In this document: piece by piece, positions 25,908 through 35,855 of the stretch
How the letters are laid out: the number at the start of each line of letters is the position of its first letter
Numbering within the stretch: position 1 is the first letter of the stretch
DNA from: Alphaproteobacteria bacterium
GTDB taxonomy: Bacteria; Pseudomonadota; Alphaproteobacteria; Micavibrionales; Micavibrionaceae
DNA length: 64,000 bases
Direction of reading: 5' to 3'
Assembly: GCA_003245575.1 (NCBI GenBank)
Contig: QKCR01000041.1
Location: 1-64,000, forward strand
Notes under the pieces: generated by a model
What the model saw: the letters and a program-made list of their open reading frames with translations, nothing else
The model's database searches: none
What the model was told of the DNA's origin: nothing
Made by a program: the position numbers and the translations under genes

Positions 25908-26300
25908 ATGTTGACATTATTCGGACGTTGGCTCAAAGGCCTGATCGCAGGCTGGTTGATGGCCTTTATTTTCTTCCTGATTAAACGCGCGCTCCAACGC
26001 GCATTCGGGGATGTTGCATCTATGCAGGCAGAAGCTCAAAACGACCCTACACGCGCAGCGCGACACGGCAGCAATACAGCAGACATTATCGAGACAATCT
26101 GGATCGGCATGAGTGCCGACCAATTGCGCATGACTTTTGGCGCTCCAACATCAAAAGAGAAATTATCTTTTACGCAAGAAAACTGGATCTACCATAAATG
26201 GCAAGGGCGGGACACCCCCACAAAAGTTACGCTTGAAAATAACAAGGTAACATCTTGGGAAGAGCTCCCGCCGCCGCAAATCACAGCATTAAATAGCTAG
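25908..26300 (+). CDS. Small inner-membrane-anchored protein with BamE/SmpA-like domain
   Basis: The 130-residue product has one N-terminal membrane segment (LIAGWLMAFIFFLIKRAL) preceded by few charges, then a polar spacer and a small domain, TIWIGMSADQLRMTFGAPTSKE followed by NWIYHKW. The pattern of a helix-Gly-Met-x-x-x-x-[LV]-x-x-x-[FL]-G-x-P and later Trp-x-Tyr is like the BamE/OmlA fold, but there is no lipobox. The role is unknown; the resemblance is to the fold only. It is 39 bases downstream of the HEPN gene and converges with the DUF2892 gene, leaving 2 bases between them. Confidence 0.65.
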   Translation: MLTLFGRWLKGLIAGWLMAFIFFLIKRALQRAFGDVASMQAEAQNDPTRAARHGSNTADIIETIWIGMSADQLRMTFGAPTSKEKLSFTQENWIYHKWQGRDTPTKVTLENNKVTSWEELPPPQITALNS

Positions 26301-26302
26301 AA

Positions 26303-26548
26303 CTACTCTTTAGGGGCGTCACATGCGCCGCCGCCACAACACGCACCTTTTTTCTCGCCCTCACAGACTGTGCTGATTTTAAGAGGGCAATAAAGCGGAC
26401 ACCAGCCCAGAGAAGCTGTTGCAAGCGGAACAAGGCCGATCAATCCCAAATAACGGGCACTTCCCTCCAGAACAAAAAACAGGGACAACAAAGCCAATCC
26501 GGCTATAACCCGAACGACACGATCAATTTTTCCGACATTCTGTTTCAT
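26303..26548 (-). CDS. DUF2892-family inner membrane protein with Cys-rich tail
   Basis: The 81-residue product begins MKQNVGKIDRVVRVIAGLALL, which is the signature of the DUF2892/YgaP-type membrane domain, with two hydrophobic segments (about 12-30 and 34-50) and LGWCPLYCPLKIST between them and the tail. The last 20 residues are Cys/Gly-rich (GACCGGGACDAP), suggesting metal or thiol chemistry on the cytoplasmic side. AGGAGAT precedes the ATG. In other bacteria the domain is often found with rhodanese, but none is adjacent here. Confidence 0.85.
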   Translation of the reverse strand: MKQNVGKIDRVVRVIAGLALLSLFFVLEGSARYLGLIGLVPLATASLGWCPLYCPLKISTVCEGEKKGACCGGGACDAPKE

Positions 26549-26698
26549 ACATATCTCCTTTACCCTCGGGGCAAAAACATTAAGAAAAAATAATATGGCA
26601 CAATTTGGGAAACACTCAAGGCCGGAAAAGGCCTAGAGGACATAAAAACAGGCGACAAAACCGAATATTTTGTCGCACAACAAGATTTAATGGGATAA

Positions 26699-26896
26699 TT
26701 AAGGCGAAAGATAGCCGGACAAATCATCAAACATCGTGACAATATTGCCGCCCAGCGCCCACACAGCCGCAGAAATTGCCAAGGCAATCCCCGCAGCCAT
26801 CAGGCCATACTCGATAGCGGTTGCGCCATCATCTTGAGTAACCCAACGTCCCAAACTTCTTTTCACAGCTTCTGATACATGGCAAATCAAGGTCAT
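26699..26896 (-). CDS. Flp-family type IVb pilin
   Basis: The 65-residue protein has the Flp pilin hallmark DDGATAIEYGLMAAGIALAISAAVWALGG: a short leader ending in Gly/Ala, then the Glu-Tyr pair and one hydrophobic helix. Flp pilins form thin adhesive pili assembled by the Tad machinery. No tad/cpa assembly genes are in the window, so the machinery must be encoded elsewhere. The gene stands alone between the DUF2892 gene and the receptor gene, both on the same strand, with 93-150 base gaps. Confidence 0.88.
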   Translation of the reverse strand: MTLICHVSEAVKRSLGRWVTQDDGATAIEYGLMAAGIALAISAAVWALGGNIVTMFDDLSGYLSP

Positions 26897-26989
26897 CTAC
26901 GTACCCTTTCCGAATAGTATAAGTATAGCAACCTCGGGTTTCCCAAATCTTAACGAAAGATAAAAATGGGACTATATCGGTAAAACCGA

Positions 26990-28468
26990 TTACTGGACGA
27001 TATCTTCTGCTGCAGCCTTTGTTTGACTTAAAGAGGAGATAACATCTTCAACAGCATTCAGAATATTGGCCAAGCTGGCATTAACATCATTCACCGCCTG
27101 AGACGCACTCTGCATATTCGAAGACATATCTTGAGCGACAGCGCTTTGCTCTTCAACGGCCCCTGCAACGACCGTCACAAACCCTTTAGCTTGGTCAATC
27201 GACGTATTGATGTCTTGTAATCCGTTCGCAACAACAGAAACAACTTCTTGAATGTTGTTAATTTCCGCACCGATTTTATTGGTAGCTTCCCCGACTTGAG
27301 ATGCCAGATTTTTTACCTCAGACGCAACAACCGCAAATCCCTTACCGGCCTCTCCGGCACGGGCCGCTTCAATCGTCGCATTCAATGACAGGAGGTTAAC
27401 TTGCTCGGCAATCTTCTGGATCAGCCCGACAATACCATTCATCGCCTGAGCAGCTTCCAGCAACTTGCCTGTTTCATTTCCCGTTTCGACAACCTTTTCA
27501 TAGGCAGCACCTGTTGCGGCCGATGACTTGCTCATACTTTGGGAAATCTCAACGACAGAAGCATGAAGCTCTTCCGATCCTGCCGCCACTGTCTGAACAT
27601 TAGTTGCTGTCTGGTTAGCACCTCCGGAAGCAGAGGTTGTTTGCATGCTAACAACGTTTACCGCATCTTCAATCCGCCCCAGATATGTGATCATACTGGA
27701 TTTAATACGACGCAACTGATCAATATTCTTTGAAATATCCGTTGCGAACTTCACAACCTTATAAACAACACCATTTGGATCATAAATTGGGTTGTAAGAC
27801 GCCTCGATCCAGACTTCCTTACCGCCTTTTCCAATACGTTTATATTGGGCGGCCTGAAATTTTCCAGCACGCAAATCATCCCAAAAAGTTTTATATTCAA
27901 CACTGTCGCGATAGGCCGGCTCAACAAACAGGCTATGATGTTTCCCCTTCACCTCTTCCAGTGAATATCCCAATGTTTTGAGGAAATTTTCATTCGCAGT
28001 GATGATTGTTCCATCAAGATTGAATTCAATGGTTGCCTGTGACCGATCAACAGCATTCAATCGCCCTTGCATATCATAAAATTCGAGAGTCTTCTCGGTA
28101 ATATCCGTTGCAAACTTGATAACTTTAAAAACTTTGCCTGATTTATCAAGAACAGGATTATAAGACGCCTCGATCCAGACCTCCTTACCACCTTTTCCAA
28201 ACCGCTTGAACTGTTCAGCCTGAAATTTTCCGGCGCGAAGATTCTCCCAAAAGCTCTTATACTCTTGGCTATTCTTATAGTCGCGATCAACAAACATACT
28301 ATGATGTTGGCCCCTCACCTCTTCCAAAGAATACCCCATAGCATTCAGAAAATTAGGATTCGCCGTAATAATAGTTCCGTCCGGTTGGAACTCGATAATC
28401 GCTTGAGATTTGCTTAAAGCCTGGAAGACAGCTTCCATATCTTGATTTTTATTGGTCGCAAACAACAT
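26990..28468 (-). CDS. Soluble methyl-accepting chemotaxis protein with two PAS domains
   Basis: The 492-residue receptor has no membrane segment. Two PAS units (about 12-120 and 135-245) are near-duplicates: both contain [15 protein letters not shown] and [15 protein letters not shown]. The signalling domain has the receptor hairpin tip [31 protein letters not shown] at about 345-375 in the CheA/CheW contact region. The design is like Aer2/BdlA-type cytosolic receptors, which often sense redox state or oxygen through a PAS cofactor; the ligand here is unknown. AGGAGAG precedes the ATG. It should feed into the CheA encoded at 6.1 kb. A second receptor and a PAS protein are encoded upstream on the same strand. 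Confidence 0.93.
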   Translation of the reverse strand: MLFATNKNQDMEAVFQALSKSQAIIEFQPDGTIITANPNFLNAMGYSLEEVRGQHHSMFVDRDYKNSQEYKSFWENLRAGKFQAEQFKRFGKGGKEVWIEASYNPVLDKSGKVFKVIKFATDITEKTLEFYDMQGRLNAVDRSQATIEFNLDGTIITANENFLKTLGYSLEEVKGKHHSLFVEPAYRDSVEYKTFWDDLRAGKFQAAQYKRIGKGGKEVWIEASYNPIYDPNGVVYKVVKFATDISKNIDQLRRIKSSMITYLGRIEDAVNVVSMQTTSASGGANQTATNVQTVAAGSEELHASVVEISQSMSKSSAATGAAYEKVVETGNETGKLLEAAQAMNGIVGLIQKIAEQVNLLSLNATIEAARAGEAGKGFAVVASEVKNLASQVGEATNKIGAEINNIQEVVSVVANGLQDINTSIDQAKGFVTVVAGAVEEQSAVAQDMSSNMQSASQAVNDVNASLANILNAVEDVISSLSQTKAAAEDIVQ

Positions 28469-28555
28469 GATACTCTCCTGTAATTTATATCTGCCAAGAC
28501 CGGAACGAACTATAAGTGCTCCGAAATATTTTTTTATAAGAATTTCTGGATTTTT

Positions 28556-29878
28556 CTAAGCCACTTTACGCAATTCATTCATAAAGTTATTCATTTTTTC
28601 CAAAAGCCCCTGAACATCAGCAACCGTTCGTGTGGAGAGGACCTCTGTCAACCCCATCACTTGAGAAGCGGCATCACTCACAACACCAATTTCCTGTGCC
28701 AAATCGGACATGCTGGAAGAAACAGAACTTGTTCCACTAGACGCACGTTGCGCACTGGAGGAAATCTCTTTCGATGCAGCACTTTGCTCTTCCACAGCAG
28801 CCGAGATGTTCGATGTATACTGATTGATTTCCTCAATCACATGCATAATTTCTTCAAATGACTTGGCAGATGTGTCTGTTGCATCCTGAATTGCTCCAAT
28901 TTGCATCCGGATCTCATCGGTTGCCTGTGTCGTCTGTTCTGCCAAAGTTTTAACTTCGTTGGCAACAACAGCGAACCCTTTACCGGCCTCTCCTGCACGT
29001 GCCGCTTCAATCGTCGCGTTCAGGGCCAACAAATTCGTCTGCTTGGCAATATCATCAATAAGAAGGACAACCTGTCCGATTTTCTGAGCTGTTTCAACCA
29101 TATCCGCAACCACTGTCTGCGCTTCTTTGGCATCGCTTGCAGCCCGCATTGCGATCTGCGAAGCCTTGGACACTTGATGGCTAATCTCGGAAATAGACGC
29201 TGTCATTTCCTCCGATGCGGCAGAAATCGTATCAACAGATACAGCCATATCCCCCGCACCTTGTGTAGCAACACCGGTTTTGTCATTTGCCAAACGCACC
29301 GTGTTATCCATGTTCCCAGCCGTCATCTTCAATGCATCAACGGAATCTGTGACATCCTTGACCACTTGAGATAAAGATTGATCAACATCATTGGCGACTG
29401 CCGTAAAGTTATCCATCTTGTCAGCAACACTCACAATCGCCTTGTTGATGACATTACTGCTATTTGCAAGAGAGCCACGCATTCCTTCCGGTAAAATTTT
29501 ACGGAAGTATTTGTTCTGGCTAACCGCTAACATACAGGCTGTTGATTCACGAATATAAGCATCCATGTAATCAACCATATCATTGATACCATACAGCAAT
29601 TCACCAACTTCTCCTTTGTCACGAATATTCAAAATCCGGATCGAGAAATCTCCCGCAGCAAGTTGGTGGCAGGCTTTCCCCGCCTTTTGAAGTTCTGATT
29701 GGCATGTCAGCACATAGCGAAAGCCAATGACTGAAGCGATCAAACCAATTCCAAACAGAATAACGTCCGTATGGAACACACCATCCTTAGCCACCAGCAC
29801 AACAAGGCCAATGACGATAGACACAAACAAAATTCCAAAAGCAAATTTAGCTTTGGAGAGAGAAGATAAATTCGTCAT
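28556..29878 (-). CDS. Membrane methyl-accepting chemotaxis protein lacking a periplasmic domain
   Basis: I choose the ATG at 29878 (preceded by GAGAAAGGG) over a longer frame to 29965. The 440-residue protein has two closely spaced hydrophobic segments (about 10-32 and 38-58) with only a few residues between them, so there is almost no external sensor. A HAMP-like region follows ([17 protein letters not shown]), then a signalling domain with [34 protein letters not shown]. Input therefore probably comes from the cytoplasmic side. Its start overlaps the end of the upstream PAS gene by 32 bases, which suggests translational coupling and a joint function in which the PAS protein could be the sensor. 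Confidence 0.92.
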   Translation of the reverse strand: MTNLSSLSKAKFAFGILFVSIVIGLVVLVAKDGVFHTDVILFGIGLIASVIGFRYVLTCQSELQKAGKACHQLAAGDFSIRILNIRDKGEVGELLYGINDMVDYMDAYIRESTACMLAVSQNKYFRKILPEGMRGSLANSSNVINKAIVSVADKMDNFTAVANDVDQSLSQVVKDVTDSVDALKMTAGNMDNTVRLANDKTGVATQGAGDMAVSVDTISAASEEMTASISEISHQVSKASQIAMRAASDAKEAQTVVADMVETAQKIGQVVLLIDDIAKQTNLLALNATIEAARAGEAGKGFAVVANEVKTLAEQTTQATDEIRMQIGAIQDATDTSAKSFEEIMHVIEEINQYTSNISAAVEEQSAASKEISSSAQRASSGTSSVSSSMSDLAQEIGVVSDAASQVMGLTEVLSTRTVADVQGLLEKMNNFMNELRKVA

Positions 29879-30374
29879 AGGTAGACCCTTTCTCTTTAAG
29901 TAATCCTGAGAGATGCTTATGCGAAGCCAGCATTCCGTCTTTACGATTGGAATGCGACTCTTCAATTTTCAATAATTCATTATAAGTGGGGATAATAACA
30001 CTTTGAAGGGTCCGCTTATCAGGAATGCGTCTATTGGAATGATACCCGTTAACATTGCCGGACCCGTCATAACTTGGCGTCACGTGAGCAAGCACCCAAT
30101 AGTGATCTCCATTAGAAGCTCGGTTCACAACATATGCAAAGATTTCATGACCCGCCTGAATATTATCCCAAAGCATTTTAAAAACGCATCGGGGCATTTC
30201 TGGGTGGCGCAAGATACTATGGGGAGTCCCCATCAATTCCTTTTCTTCATATAACCCAACTTTCATAAAAGTCCGGTTGGCATATTGAATATGACCTTTC
30301 AGGTCAGTCTTACTAACAATAATCTCATCCCGCTCGAAGAATCGCTCATTGCCGGTCAAATGCTGTTTCGACAT
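29847..30374 (-). CDS. PAS-domain protein (Aer-like sensor)
   Basis: The ATG at 30374 has GAGGTG just upstream and gives 175 residues; a TTG 12 bases earlier is less likely. The single PAS domain (about 10-120) resembles the N-terminal domain of Aer receptors: [51 protein letters not shown] has the HSILRHPxMP signature, followed by [22 protein letters not shown]. Aer PAS domains bind FAD for energy or redox taxis; whether this one does is inference. There is no signalling domain in this protein, but the overlapping downstream gene encodes a receptor that lacks a sensor, so the two may act as a split receptor. Confidence 0.88.
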   Translation of the reverse strand: MSKQHLTGNERFFERDEIIVSKTDLKGHIQYANRTFMKVGLYEEKELMGTPHSILRHPEMPRCVFKMLWDNIQAGHEIFAYVVNRASNGDHYWVLAHVTPSYDGSGNVNGYHSNRRIPDKRTLQSVIIPTYNELLKIEESHSNRKDGMLASHKHLSGLLKEKGSTYDEFIFSLQS

Positions 30375-30574
30375 TTTACACCTCAAAAATGAATGTGATT
30401 AGACGCAGGAAAAAGACGAACTACCCGAAGAAGATACACCAAAGATAAACTTCACCACACTGAATCTTTTTTAATTCACGTCCAATGTATTATATGAAGT
30501 CTAAAACCATGGTATATATCATATCAGCTATATGCTAACAGATCATTAAATGGACAACAAGGACCATTAGAACC

Positions 30575-31486
30575 ATGCCATTGTATTCAAAAGATATTTT
30601 TGATTTAAGCACGTTGCGCACTGCACTCCTCAGCATAAATCAAGGGATTGCGATATTATGTCTCATTTTCATGGCAACATGGCCCACACCATCCCACGCT
30701 CAAGACCTGTTTGAAAACAAACCCGTACCGGGCATGAAGAAAATGATCATCACACCGACTGAGCCGCAGCAATCAGAAAAACCGGCACCTCAAGCAATGG
30801 TTCCGCCGCCACCGGAGAGCGGAGAAAAAAATGACCCGCCCCAACAACGCCCTGCTCTAGATCTGGATAAAGCCTTAATCAAACAAGCTGCCCTCAAACC
30901 ATGGTCCTACACAAAACCGGCTCTAGCAAATACGGAAAGAGATTTGGACCAATTATTGAAAGACATTGAAAGCCATCCCGATCTGGCCTCCCCACAAATT
31001 TTGCTACTCGCATCAAAATCGCTCTTTGATCATGGTCATAAAGAAGAAGCCGCAAAATATTTCTTTGTGGCGCAAGCGCGCCTTAAATTTGATCAGGCCC
31101 GCTGGCCAGGAGACCTCATCTCAACGCAAGACGAAATCAAATACATGAATTCAGGAAAAAGCGGAGATCAAAAACTTCCGACGACAGCCCATTCAAAACG
31201 TAAAGACCCGCAAGCCGGTTTGATTAATTTATCTTCAGCCATTAGCCCGGACATTCTGCAATGGACTTTAAGTGACAATAAAAGATTTTTGACGGCGATC
31301 ACTGCTGCTCAAGAATGGGATGAAGCCACGGCTTTCGGATATAAGCCTGAATATAACACACAAACGCCAGTGCCCTATAAACATTGGGCAGATATACTGC
31401 ATCATACCCGCTCAACCTATTACACGGACCTGATTAATCTGCAAAAGAATATGCAAAAATTCAAAGGAAGAGCTTCGGGAAAATAA
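30575..31486 (+). CDS. Secreted or periplasmic protein of unknown function
   Basis: The 303-residue product begins with a long N-region and a hydrophobic core (GIAILCLIFMATW) ending at SHAQ, consistent with a signal peptide cleaved near residue 43. A Pro/Gln/Glu-rich linker (about 60-95) follows, then a helical domain of about 200 residues with a TPR-like hint (ILLLASKSLFDHGHKEEAAKYFFVAQARL). I do not recognise the family. It is flanked by signalling genes on the minus strand and stands alone on the plus strand. Its stop is 15 bases from the stop of the hybrid kinase gene, with which it converges. Confidence 0.75.
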   Translation: MPLYSKDIFDLSTLRTALLSINQGIAILCLIFMATWPTPSHAQDLFENKPVPGMKKMIITPTEPQQSEKPAPQAMVPPPPESGEKNDPPQQRPALDLDKALIKQAALKPWSYTKPALANTERDLDQLLKDIESHPDLASPQILLLASKSLFDHGHKEEAAKYFFVAQARLKFDQARWPGDLISTQDEIKYMNSGKSGDQKLPTTAHSKRKDPQAGLINLSSAISPDILQWTLSDNKRFLTAITAAQEWDEATAFGYKPEYNTQTPVPYKHWADILHHTRSTYYTDLINLQKNMQKFKGRASGK

Positions 31487-31501
31487 GATATAATCTAATC
31501 G

Positions 31502-33514
31502 CTATACAGACCGTGCCAAAAGATTAATATCCCGTGCCACAAAAGAAAATTCGCGGATCGTATCTGATACAAGCATCGGATCGCAAGCCCTACCTTCGGC
31601 ATCCTTCTGAAGCTTCTCACACAAATCGCCAAGGCGCATAGCACCGGCCGAACGGGCCGCTCCTTTCAAAGAATGTGAAACTTCACGCAAAGTATCAAAA
31701 GACTGTGCATCACAAGCAGGCTGCAATTGATCCAGTAAAGGGCGCATCATATCCGGAAACTTGGACAACATATCAAGAGCAGACGCGTCCAGCTCCCCCA
31801 TCTGCTCTTTGAGGACTTCCATATCCAATGAAAAATAGCCAAGATCATCATCGTCGTGATCTTTATATCTCTCGGCAGCCACCTGATCATAAAGACGTTT
31901 TCGCTCGAAGGATTGAAACGCACCTGAATCAAAGACTTGTGTCTTCTGCATCGGCACACCCCACCGAACCAACATCTGACGCAAAGCCCCCAAAGAAATA
32001 GGTTTGAGCAAACATTCATCAAAGCCAAGCGGCATATAAGACCGATAACCCGACATCTGAATATCCGCCGTCAAAAGAATAACAGGTAAGTGAACACCGG
32101 AAAGACTATCCTTCGTTCTGATCTCTTTGATCAAGCCATACCCATCCATACGCGGCATATGCAAATCAGATAACACAAGCCGATAATTCGTCGTATCAAT
32201 TTTCTCCAATGCCTCAATACCGTTCTCGGCAAAATCAACGGCAACACCCAATGTTTCAAACTGCCGTGAAAGCATCATGCGGACTGACTCGGTATCCTCA
32301 ACAACCAAAATTTTGGGCTCAACCATTTCATCAATATCCGATGAACAACTTCGTGCTGCCACTTGAGCGACAGCCTCTCCCAAACCGCGACGGCTCGCTG
32401 GTTTTTCTAGGTATGTTGCACCGAGTGATTTCAGAGATTGTTTTAACCCTGCATCTTCACGTGCCGTATACATCACCAACCCCGACCGCGGCCATTTATC
32501 AGCAACATAGCGGATAATCTCGATCCCTATAGTTGCCCCATCAGATAAGCTCTGGTCAGACATAACAACATCAAAAGGACGATAGGTCAGAATATCCCGC
32601 GCCTCAGCCGCAGACCGACAACTTTCAACACGCGCACCCATACTGGACAGAGTTGAGACAATCTCTCGCGCTGCCATCGGATGGTCTTCAACAGATAAAA
32701 TAGTCAACCCCGTCAAATCAGGCATCGGATCTTGGGATAATTCCTCATCTGCCTTGGAAACAGGCACGTCAAACCAAAAGATCGTACCGCAACCGACTTC
32801 ACTGGTCACACCGATTTCTCCACCCATCAACCCGATCAATTTACGGCAGATAGACAAACCAAGGCCTGTTCCTCCGAATTCACGAGATGTCGAATTATCC
32901 GCCTGAACAAATGGCTGAAACAATTTTTTCTGGGCCTCTTCACTTAATCCGATACCGCTATCCTCCACTTCAAAACGAAGGCGCATAGGATCACGATCAG
33001 CGACTTGCACGCGCAACGTCACGTGCCCGTCCGATGTAAATTTTACGGCATTCCCCGCCAGATTAATCAGAATTTGCCGCAATCGTTTCGGATCCCCGAT
33101 CACAACCAACGGCACATCCGCTGCAATATCATCTCGAAGCTCAACCGCTTTATTTTGTACCTTCGGTTCAAGAGCCTCCATAACCCCACGCACCAAAGTT
33201 CTAATCGGCACTTCAAACCGTTCCAGAACCATCTTGTCCGCATCAATCTTGGCGACATCCAGTACATCATCCAGAATTTCAAGAACACCCGAAGCAGACA
33301 CCATGGCCTGCTCGATCATTTCTTTCATTTTGTCGGATGGGCTTTCAAGCATCATCAATTCCAAAAACCCGAATACGGACTGCATCGGTGTTCTCAGCTC
33401 ATGACTCATCGTCGCGAGCAAGTTGGACTTCATCTCGACCAAATCACCCTTTTGAATTGGCTCGTCCGCTCTTTCGGCGATCTCTTGTGTCTGAATTTCA
33501 GGCTTGTCTGTCAT
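31502..33514 (-). CDS. Hybrid histidine kinase with two receivers and an HPt domain
   Basis: I start at the ATG at 33514 (670 residues); TTG codons upstream are possible. Order: short polar N-terminus, HisKA with NLLATMSHELRTPMQSVFGFLEL, HATPase_c with NLAGNAVKFT, DSGIGLS and GGTGLGLSICRKL, a first receiver (LTILSVEDHPMAA, acceptor in VVMSDQSLSDG), a second receiver (KILVVEDTESVRMM, acceptor in LVLSDLHMPRMDG, lysine in LLKPIS), and a C-terminal HPt with SHSLKGAARSAGAMRL. There is no membrane or PAS segment. All steps of a phosphorelay sit in one chain, so the final output must be a separate regulator not identified here. Its 5' end overlaps no gene; asd is divergent, 110 bases away. Confidence 0.94.
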   Translation of the reverse strand: MTDKPEIQTQEIAERADEPIQKGDLVEMKSNLLATMSHELRTPMQSVFGFLELMMLESPSDKMKEMIEQAMVSASGVLEILDDVLDVAKIDADKMVLERFEVPIRTLVRGVMEALEPKVQNKAVELRDDIAADVPLVVIGDPKRLRQILINLAGNAVKFTSDGHVTLRVQVADRDPMRLRFEVEDSGIGLSEEAQKKLFQPFVQADNSTSREFGGTGLGLSICRKLIGLMGGEIGVTSEVGCGTIFWFDVPVSKADEELSQDPMPDLTGLTILSVEDHPMAAREIVSTLSSMGARVESCRSAAEARDILTYRPFDVVMSDQSLSDGATIGIEIIRYVADKWPRSGLVMYTAREDAGLKQSLKSLGATYLEKPASRRGLGEAVAQVAARSCSSDIDEMVEPKILVVEDTESVRMMLSRQFETLGVAVDFAENGIEALEKIDTTNYRLVLSDLHMPRMDGYGLIKEIRTKDSLSGVHLPVILLTADIQMSGYRSYMPLGFDECLLKPISLGALRQMLVRWGVPMQKTQVFDSGAFQSFERKRLYDQVAAERYKDHDDDDLGYFSLDMEVLKEQMGELDASALDMLSKFPDMMRPLLDQLQPACDAQSFDTLREVSHSLKGAARSAGAMRLGDLCEKLQKDAEGRACDPMLVSDTIREFSFVARDINLLARSV

Positions 33515-33624
33515 AAACGCACGTTCTGATCTTGAAAATTTCAACAAGACACCCTATCACAAAAGGGTTAACGGAAATTTCCAAATCCGGACAAGAGTCC
33601 AAACCAGAACAAAAGAGATTAATT

Positions 33625-34641
33625 ATGTCATATAACGTCGCAGTTGTCGGAGCCAGCGGGAATGTCGGGAGAGAAATACTCGAAATTCTTCATGAACGGG
33701 ATTTTCCGGTCAATAAGATCCATGCCCTTGCTTCTGCACGTTCATCAGGCAAGGAAGTCTCATTCGGCGATCAGGATCTGAAAATTGAAGATCTGGCAAA
33801 ATTTGACTTCACAGGCATTGATATTGTCCTGTCCTCTCCGGGAGCGAAAGTCTCGGCCGAATTTGCACCAAGAGCTGCCGCCGCAGGTGCCGTCGTCATC
33901 GACAACACCTCTCACTTCCGTATGGACCCTGACGTGCCTCTGGTCGTGCCTGAAGTAAACCCCGAAGCTATCGCAGGCTATAAAAAGAAAGGCATCATTG
34001 CCAATCCGAATTGTTCGACCATCCAAATGGTTGTGGCGTTGAAACCATTGCATGATGCCGCCAAAATCAAACGCGTTGTCGTCTCCACCTATCAATCCGT
34101 TTCAGGTGCAGGAAAAGACGCGATGGACGAACTCTTCAACCAGACCCGCTCTATCTTCATGAACGCAACGCCCGAGCCTCAAAAATTCAAAAAACAGATT
34201 TCATTCAATGCCATTCCCCAGATTGATGTCTTCATGGACGACCGTCGCACTAAAGAAGAATGGAAGATGGATGTTGAAACCAAAAAGATTCTCGACCCAA
34301 AAATAAAAATCTGCGCCAACTGTGTACGTGTACCTGCCTTCATCGGTCATGCAGAAATGATCAATGTCGAGTTTGAACGCGAACTTTCGGCCCTTGACGC
34401 GATGGAAATCCTCCAAAAGACAAAAGGCGTTACAGTCATTGATCTGGAATCCGAAATGGAGTTTGTCACCCCTGTAGAAATTCAGGGTGAAGACAATGTA
34501 TTTATTTCCCGCCTGCGCGATGACCCGACAGTCGATTACGGCCTGAATTTCTGGTGCGTAGCAGATAACTTACGCAAAGGGGCCGCTCTCAACGCAGTCC
34601 AGATCGCCGAAGTCCTGATCCGCGATTATCTGAAGAAATAG
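33625..34641 (+). CDS. asd: Aspartate-semialdehyde dehydrogenase
   Basis: Asd reduces aspartyl phosphate to aspartate semialdehyde, the branch point to lysine/diaminopimelate (via dapA, also in this window) and threonine/methionine. I set the start at the ATG at 33625 with GAGATTA upstream; the frame is open further upstream. The 338 residues have the NADP-binding AVVGASGNVGREIL, the loop with the catalytic cysteine IIANPNCSTIQMVVALKPL, and SVSGAGKDAMDEL; CVRVPAFIGHAEMINVEFE holds substrate-binding residues. Length is normal. The DUF808 gene follows after 9 bases, so both are probably on one transcript. Confidence 0.97.
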   Translation: MSYNVAVVGASGNVGREILEILHERDFPVNKIHALASARSSGKEVSFGDQDLKIEDLAKFDFTGIDIVLSSPGAKVSAEFAPRAAAAGAVVIDNTSHFRMDPDVPLVVPEVNPEAIAGYKKKGIIANPNCSTIQMVVALKPLHDAAKIKRVVVSTYQSVSGAGKDAMDELFNQTRSIFMNATPEPQKFKKQISFNAIPQIDVFMDDRRTKEEWKMDVETKKILDPKIKICANCVRVPAFIGHAEMINVEFERELSALDAMEILQKTKGVTVIDLESEMEFVTPVEIQGEDNVFISRLRDDPTVDYGLNFWCVADNLRKGAALNAVQIAEVLIRDYLKK

Positions 34642-34650
34642 GAAGAATCG

Positions 34651-35616
34651 ATGTCTGCAGGTTTTCTGGCCCTTCTCGATGACGTAGCTGCCATCATGTC
34701 CAAGGCTGCCGCCAGCACAAAAATGGTGGCCACGTCTTTGGACGATGTCGCCGCAATGACAGGGGCAGGCGCAAAGGGCGCGAGTGCCATCGTCATTGAT
34801 GACATTCCGGTCAATGCCCAAGCCGTTACAGAATTCCAGATTGACCCCAAAAAAGAAATCCCGATCATCAAAGCCATCGAAAAAGGATCTTTGGTCAATA
34901 AGCTGATTGCAATACCTCTAGCGCTACTCCTCAATGAATTCGCGCCTTTTTTGCTCAACCCTATATTGGCAATGGGGGGCGCCTATCTCGGATATGAAGG
35001 AGCAGAAAAAGTCATCCATGCCATCAAACATAAATTCTTTCACATCGTAGAAGATGACGACGAAACATCCCAAAACGCCAAATCACAAGAAGAGTTCGAG
35101 CGTAATCTTATCAAAGGCGCCGTCCGCACCGATTTGGTGATGTCGATTGAAATTATTTTTATTGCCCTTGCCAGTATCAAAGAACTCTATCCTGATTCCA
35201 ACTGGATCATGTTACTTATCACACTACTCGTCGTCGGATTCTTTATTACCAAAATGATTTACGGACTGGTCAAAGGCCTGATCCGTCTTGACGATCTGGC
35301 CCTTCATTTGGACACAACAGCCCTCGATAACAAAGTCGGAGCTATCAAGAAAAAAATTGCCGCGTTTATCATCAAGGCTTCCCCTATTCTACTGAAAGTC
35401 ATGTCCGTTGTGGGGGCTGCCGCCATGATCTTTATCAGCGGGGAACTTCTCTCTCTGCAATTCACATTCATTGCCGACTGGGTGCATATGTTGCCTGAAA
35501 TGTTCATCACGAAATTTTTGGGATTTTCAATTGCGGGCATTCTGTTCGGAAGCACTTTGGTCGGATTATTCGAGGCACTCAACCGTGTTCCAAAACCGGC
35601 TTTCCTCAAAAAGTAA
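34651..35616 (+). CDS. DUF808 (YedI-type) inner membrane protein
   Basis: The 321-residue product has the DUF808 start SAGFLALLDDVAAIMSKAA...KMVATSLDDVAAMTGAGAKGAS and several membrane segments: about 80-120 (LVNKLIAIPLALLLNEFAPFLLNPILAMGGAYLG), 155-180, 185-210, 240-265 and 285-310. The biochemical role of the family is not known to me. It follows asd by 9 bases. The downstream stem-loop belongs to a minus-strand RNA whose T-run overlaps the last codons of this gene. Confidence 0.9.
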   Translation: MSAGFLALLDDVAAIMSKAAASTKMVATSLDDVAAMTGAGAKGASAIVIDDIPVNAQAVTEFQIDPKKEIPIIKAIEKGSLVNKLIAIPLALLLNEFAPFLLNPILAMGGAYLGYEGAEKVIHAIKHKFFHIVEDDDETSQNAKSQEEFERNLIKGAVRTDLVMSIEIIFIALASIKELYPDSNWIMLLITLLVVGFFITKMIYGLVKGLIRLDDLALHLDTTALDNKVGAIKKKIAAFIIKASPILLKVMSVVGAAAMIFISGELLSLQFTFIADWVHMLPEMFITKFLGFSIAGILFGSTLVGLFEALNRVPKPAFLKK

Positions 35617-35690
35617 CCCGATGTTAGGAGGAGACTAACATCGGGCTTCATATGGTCGGTCTATGGTGTCTGATAAGGTATGGTGAGTAC
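35608..35690 (-). ncRNA. Small RNA candidate A with C-rich hairpin loop
   Basis: On the minus strand the region reads as a short RNA: a 5' hairpin (GGTA-CTCACCA-TACC, about 35674-35692), a central part conserved with candidate B (AGACACCATAGACCGACCAT then TGAAGCCCG), and a terminator hairpin CCCGATGTTAG-TCTCCTC-CTAACATCGGG (35617-35645) followed by TTACTTTTT. The loop TCTCCTC is complementary to Shine-Dalgarno sequences. A possible promoter lies at 35696-35724. Length would be about 80 nt. On the plus strand there is no T-run after the stem. The paired conservation with candidate B supports a real RNA family; expression is not shown. Confidence 0.65.
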
Positions 35691-35695
35691 CTTAT

Positions 35696-35724
35696 ATTTT
35701 CATAATCACATTAAATTGTGTCAA
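35696..35724 (-). promoter_or_regulatory. Candidate promoter of small RNA A
   Basis: Minus strand TTGACA (35719-35724), 17-base spacer, GAAAAT (35696-35701). The -35 is perfect and the -10 matches four of six positions. It would place the RNA start near 35689. Confidence 0.5.
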
Positions 35725-35855
35725 AATTATGGTCTAAATCCATTTTTTTGTAAATTTAGCCCAAAAACTCAATATTTTAGAAATTCAACAAATTATCCAA
35801 GGTGAAGCGGCGCCACATGAGGCTATAGAGCCCCCACAAAGGCTCTGCTCCGAAA

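Noticed and set aside
35617-35645. Stem-loop read as a plus-strand terminator of the DUF808 gene
   Set aside because: No T-run follows on the plus strand; the T-run is on the minus side, and the flanking core is shared with 37.8 kb.
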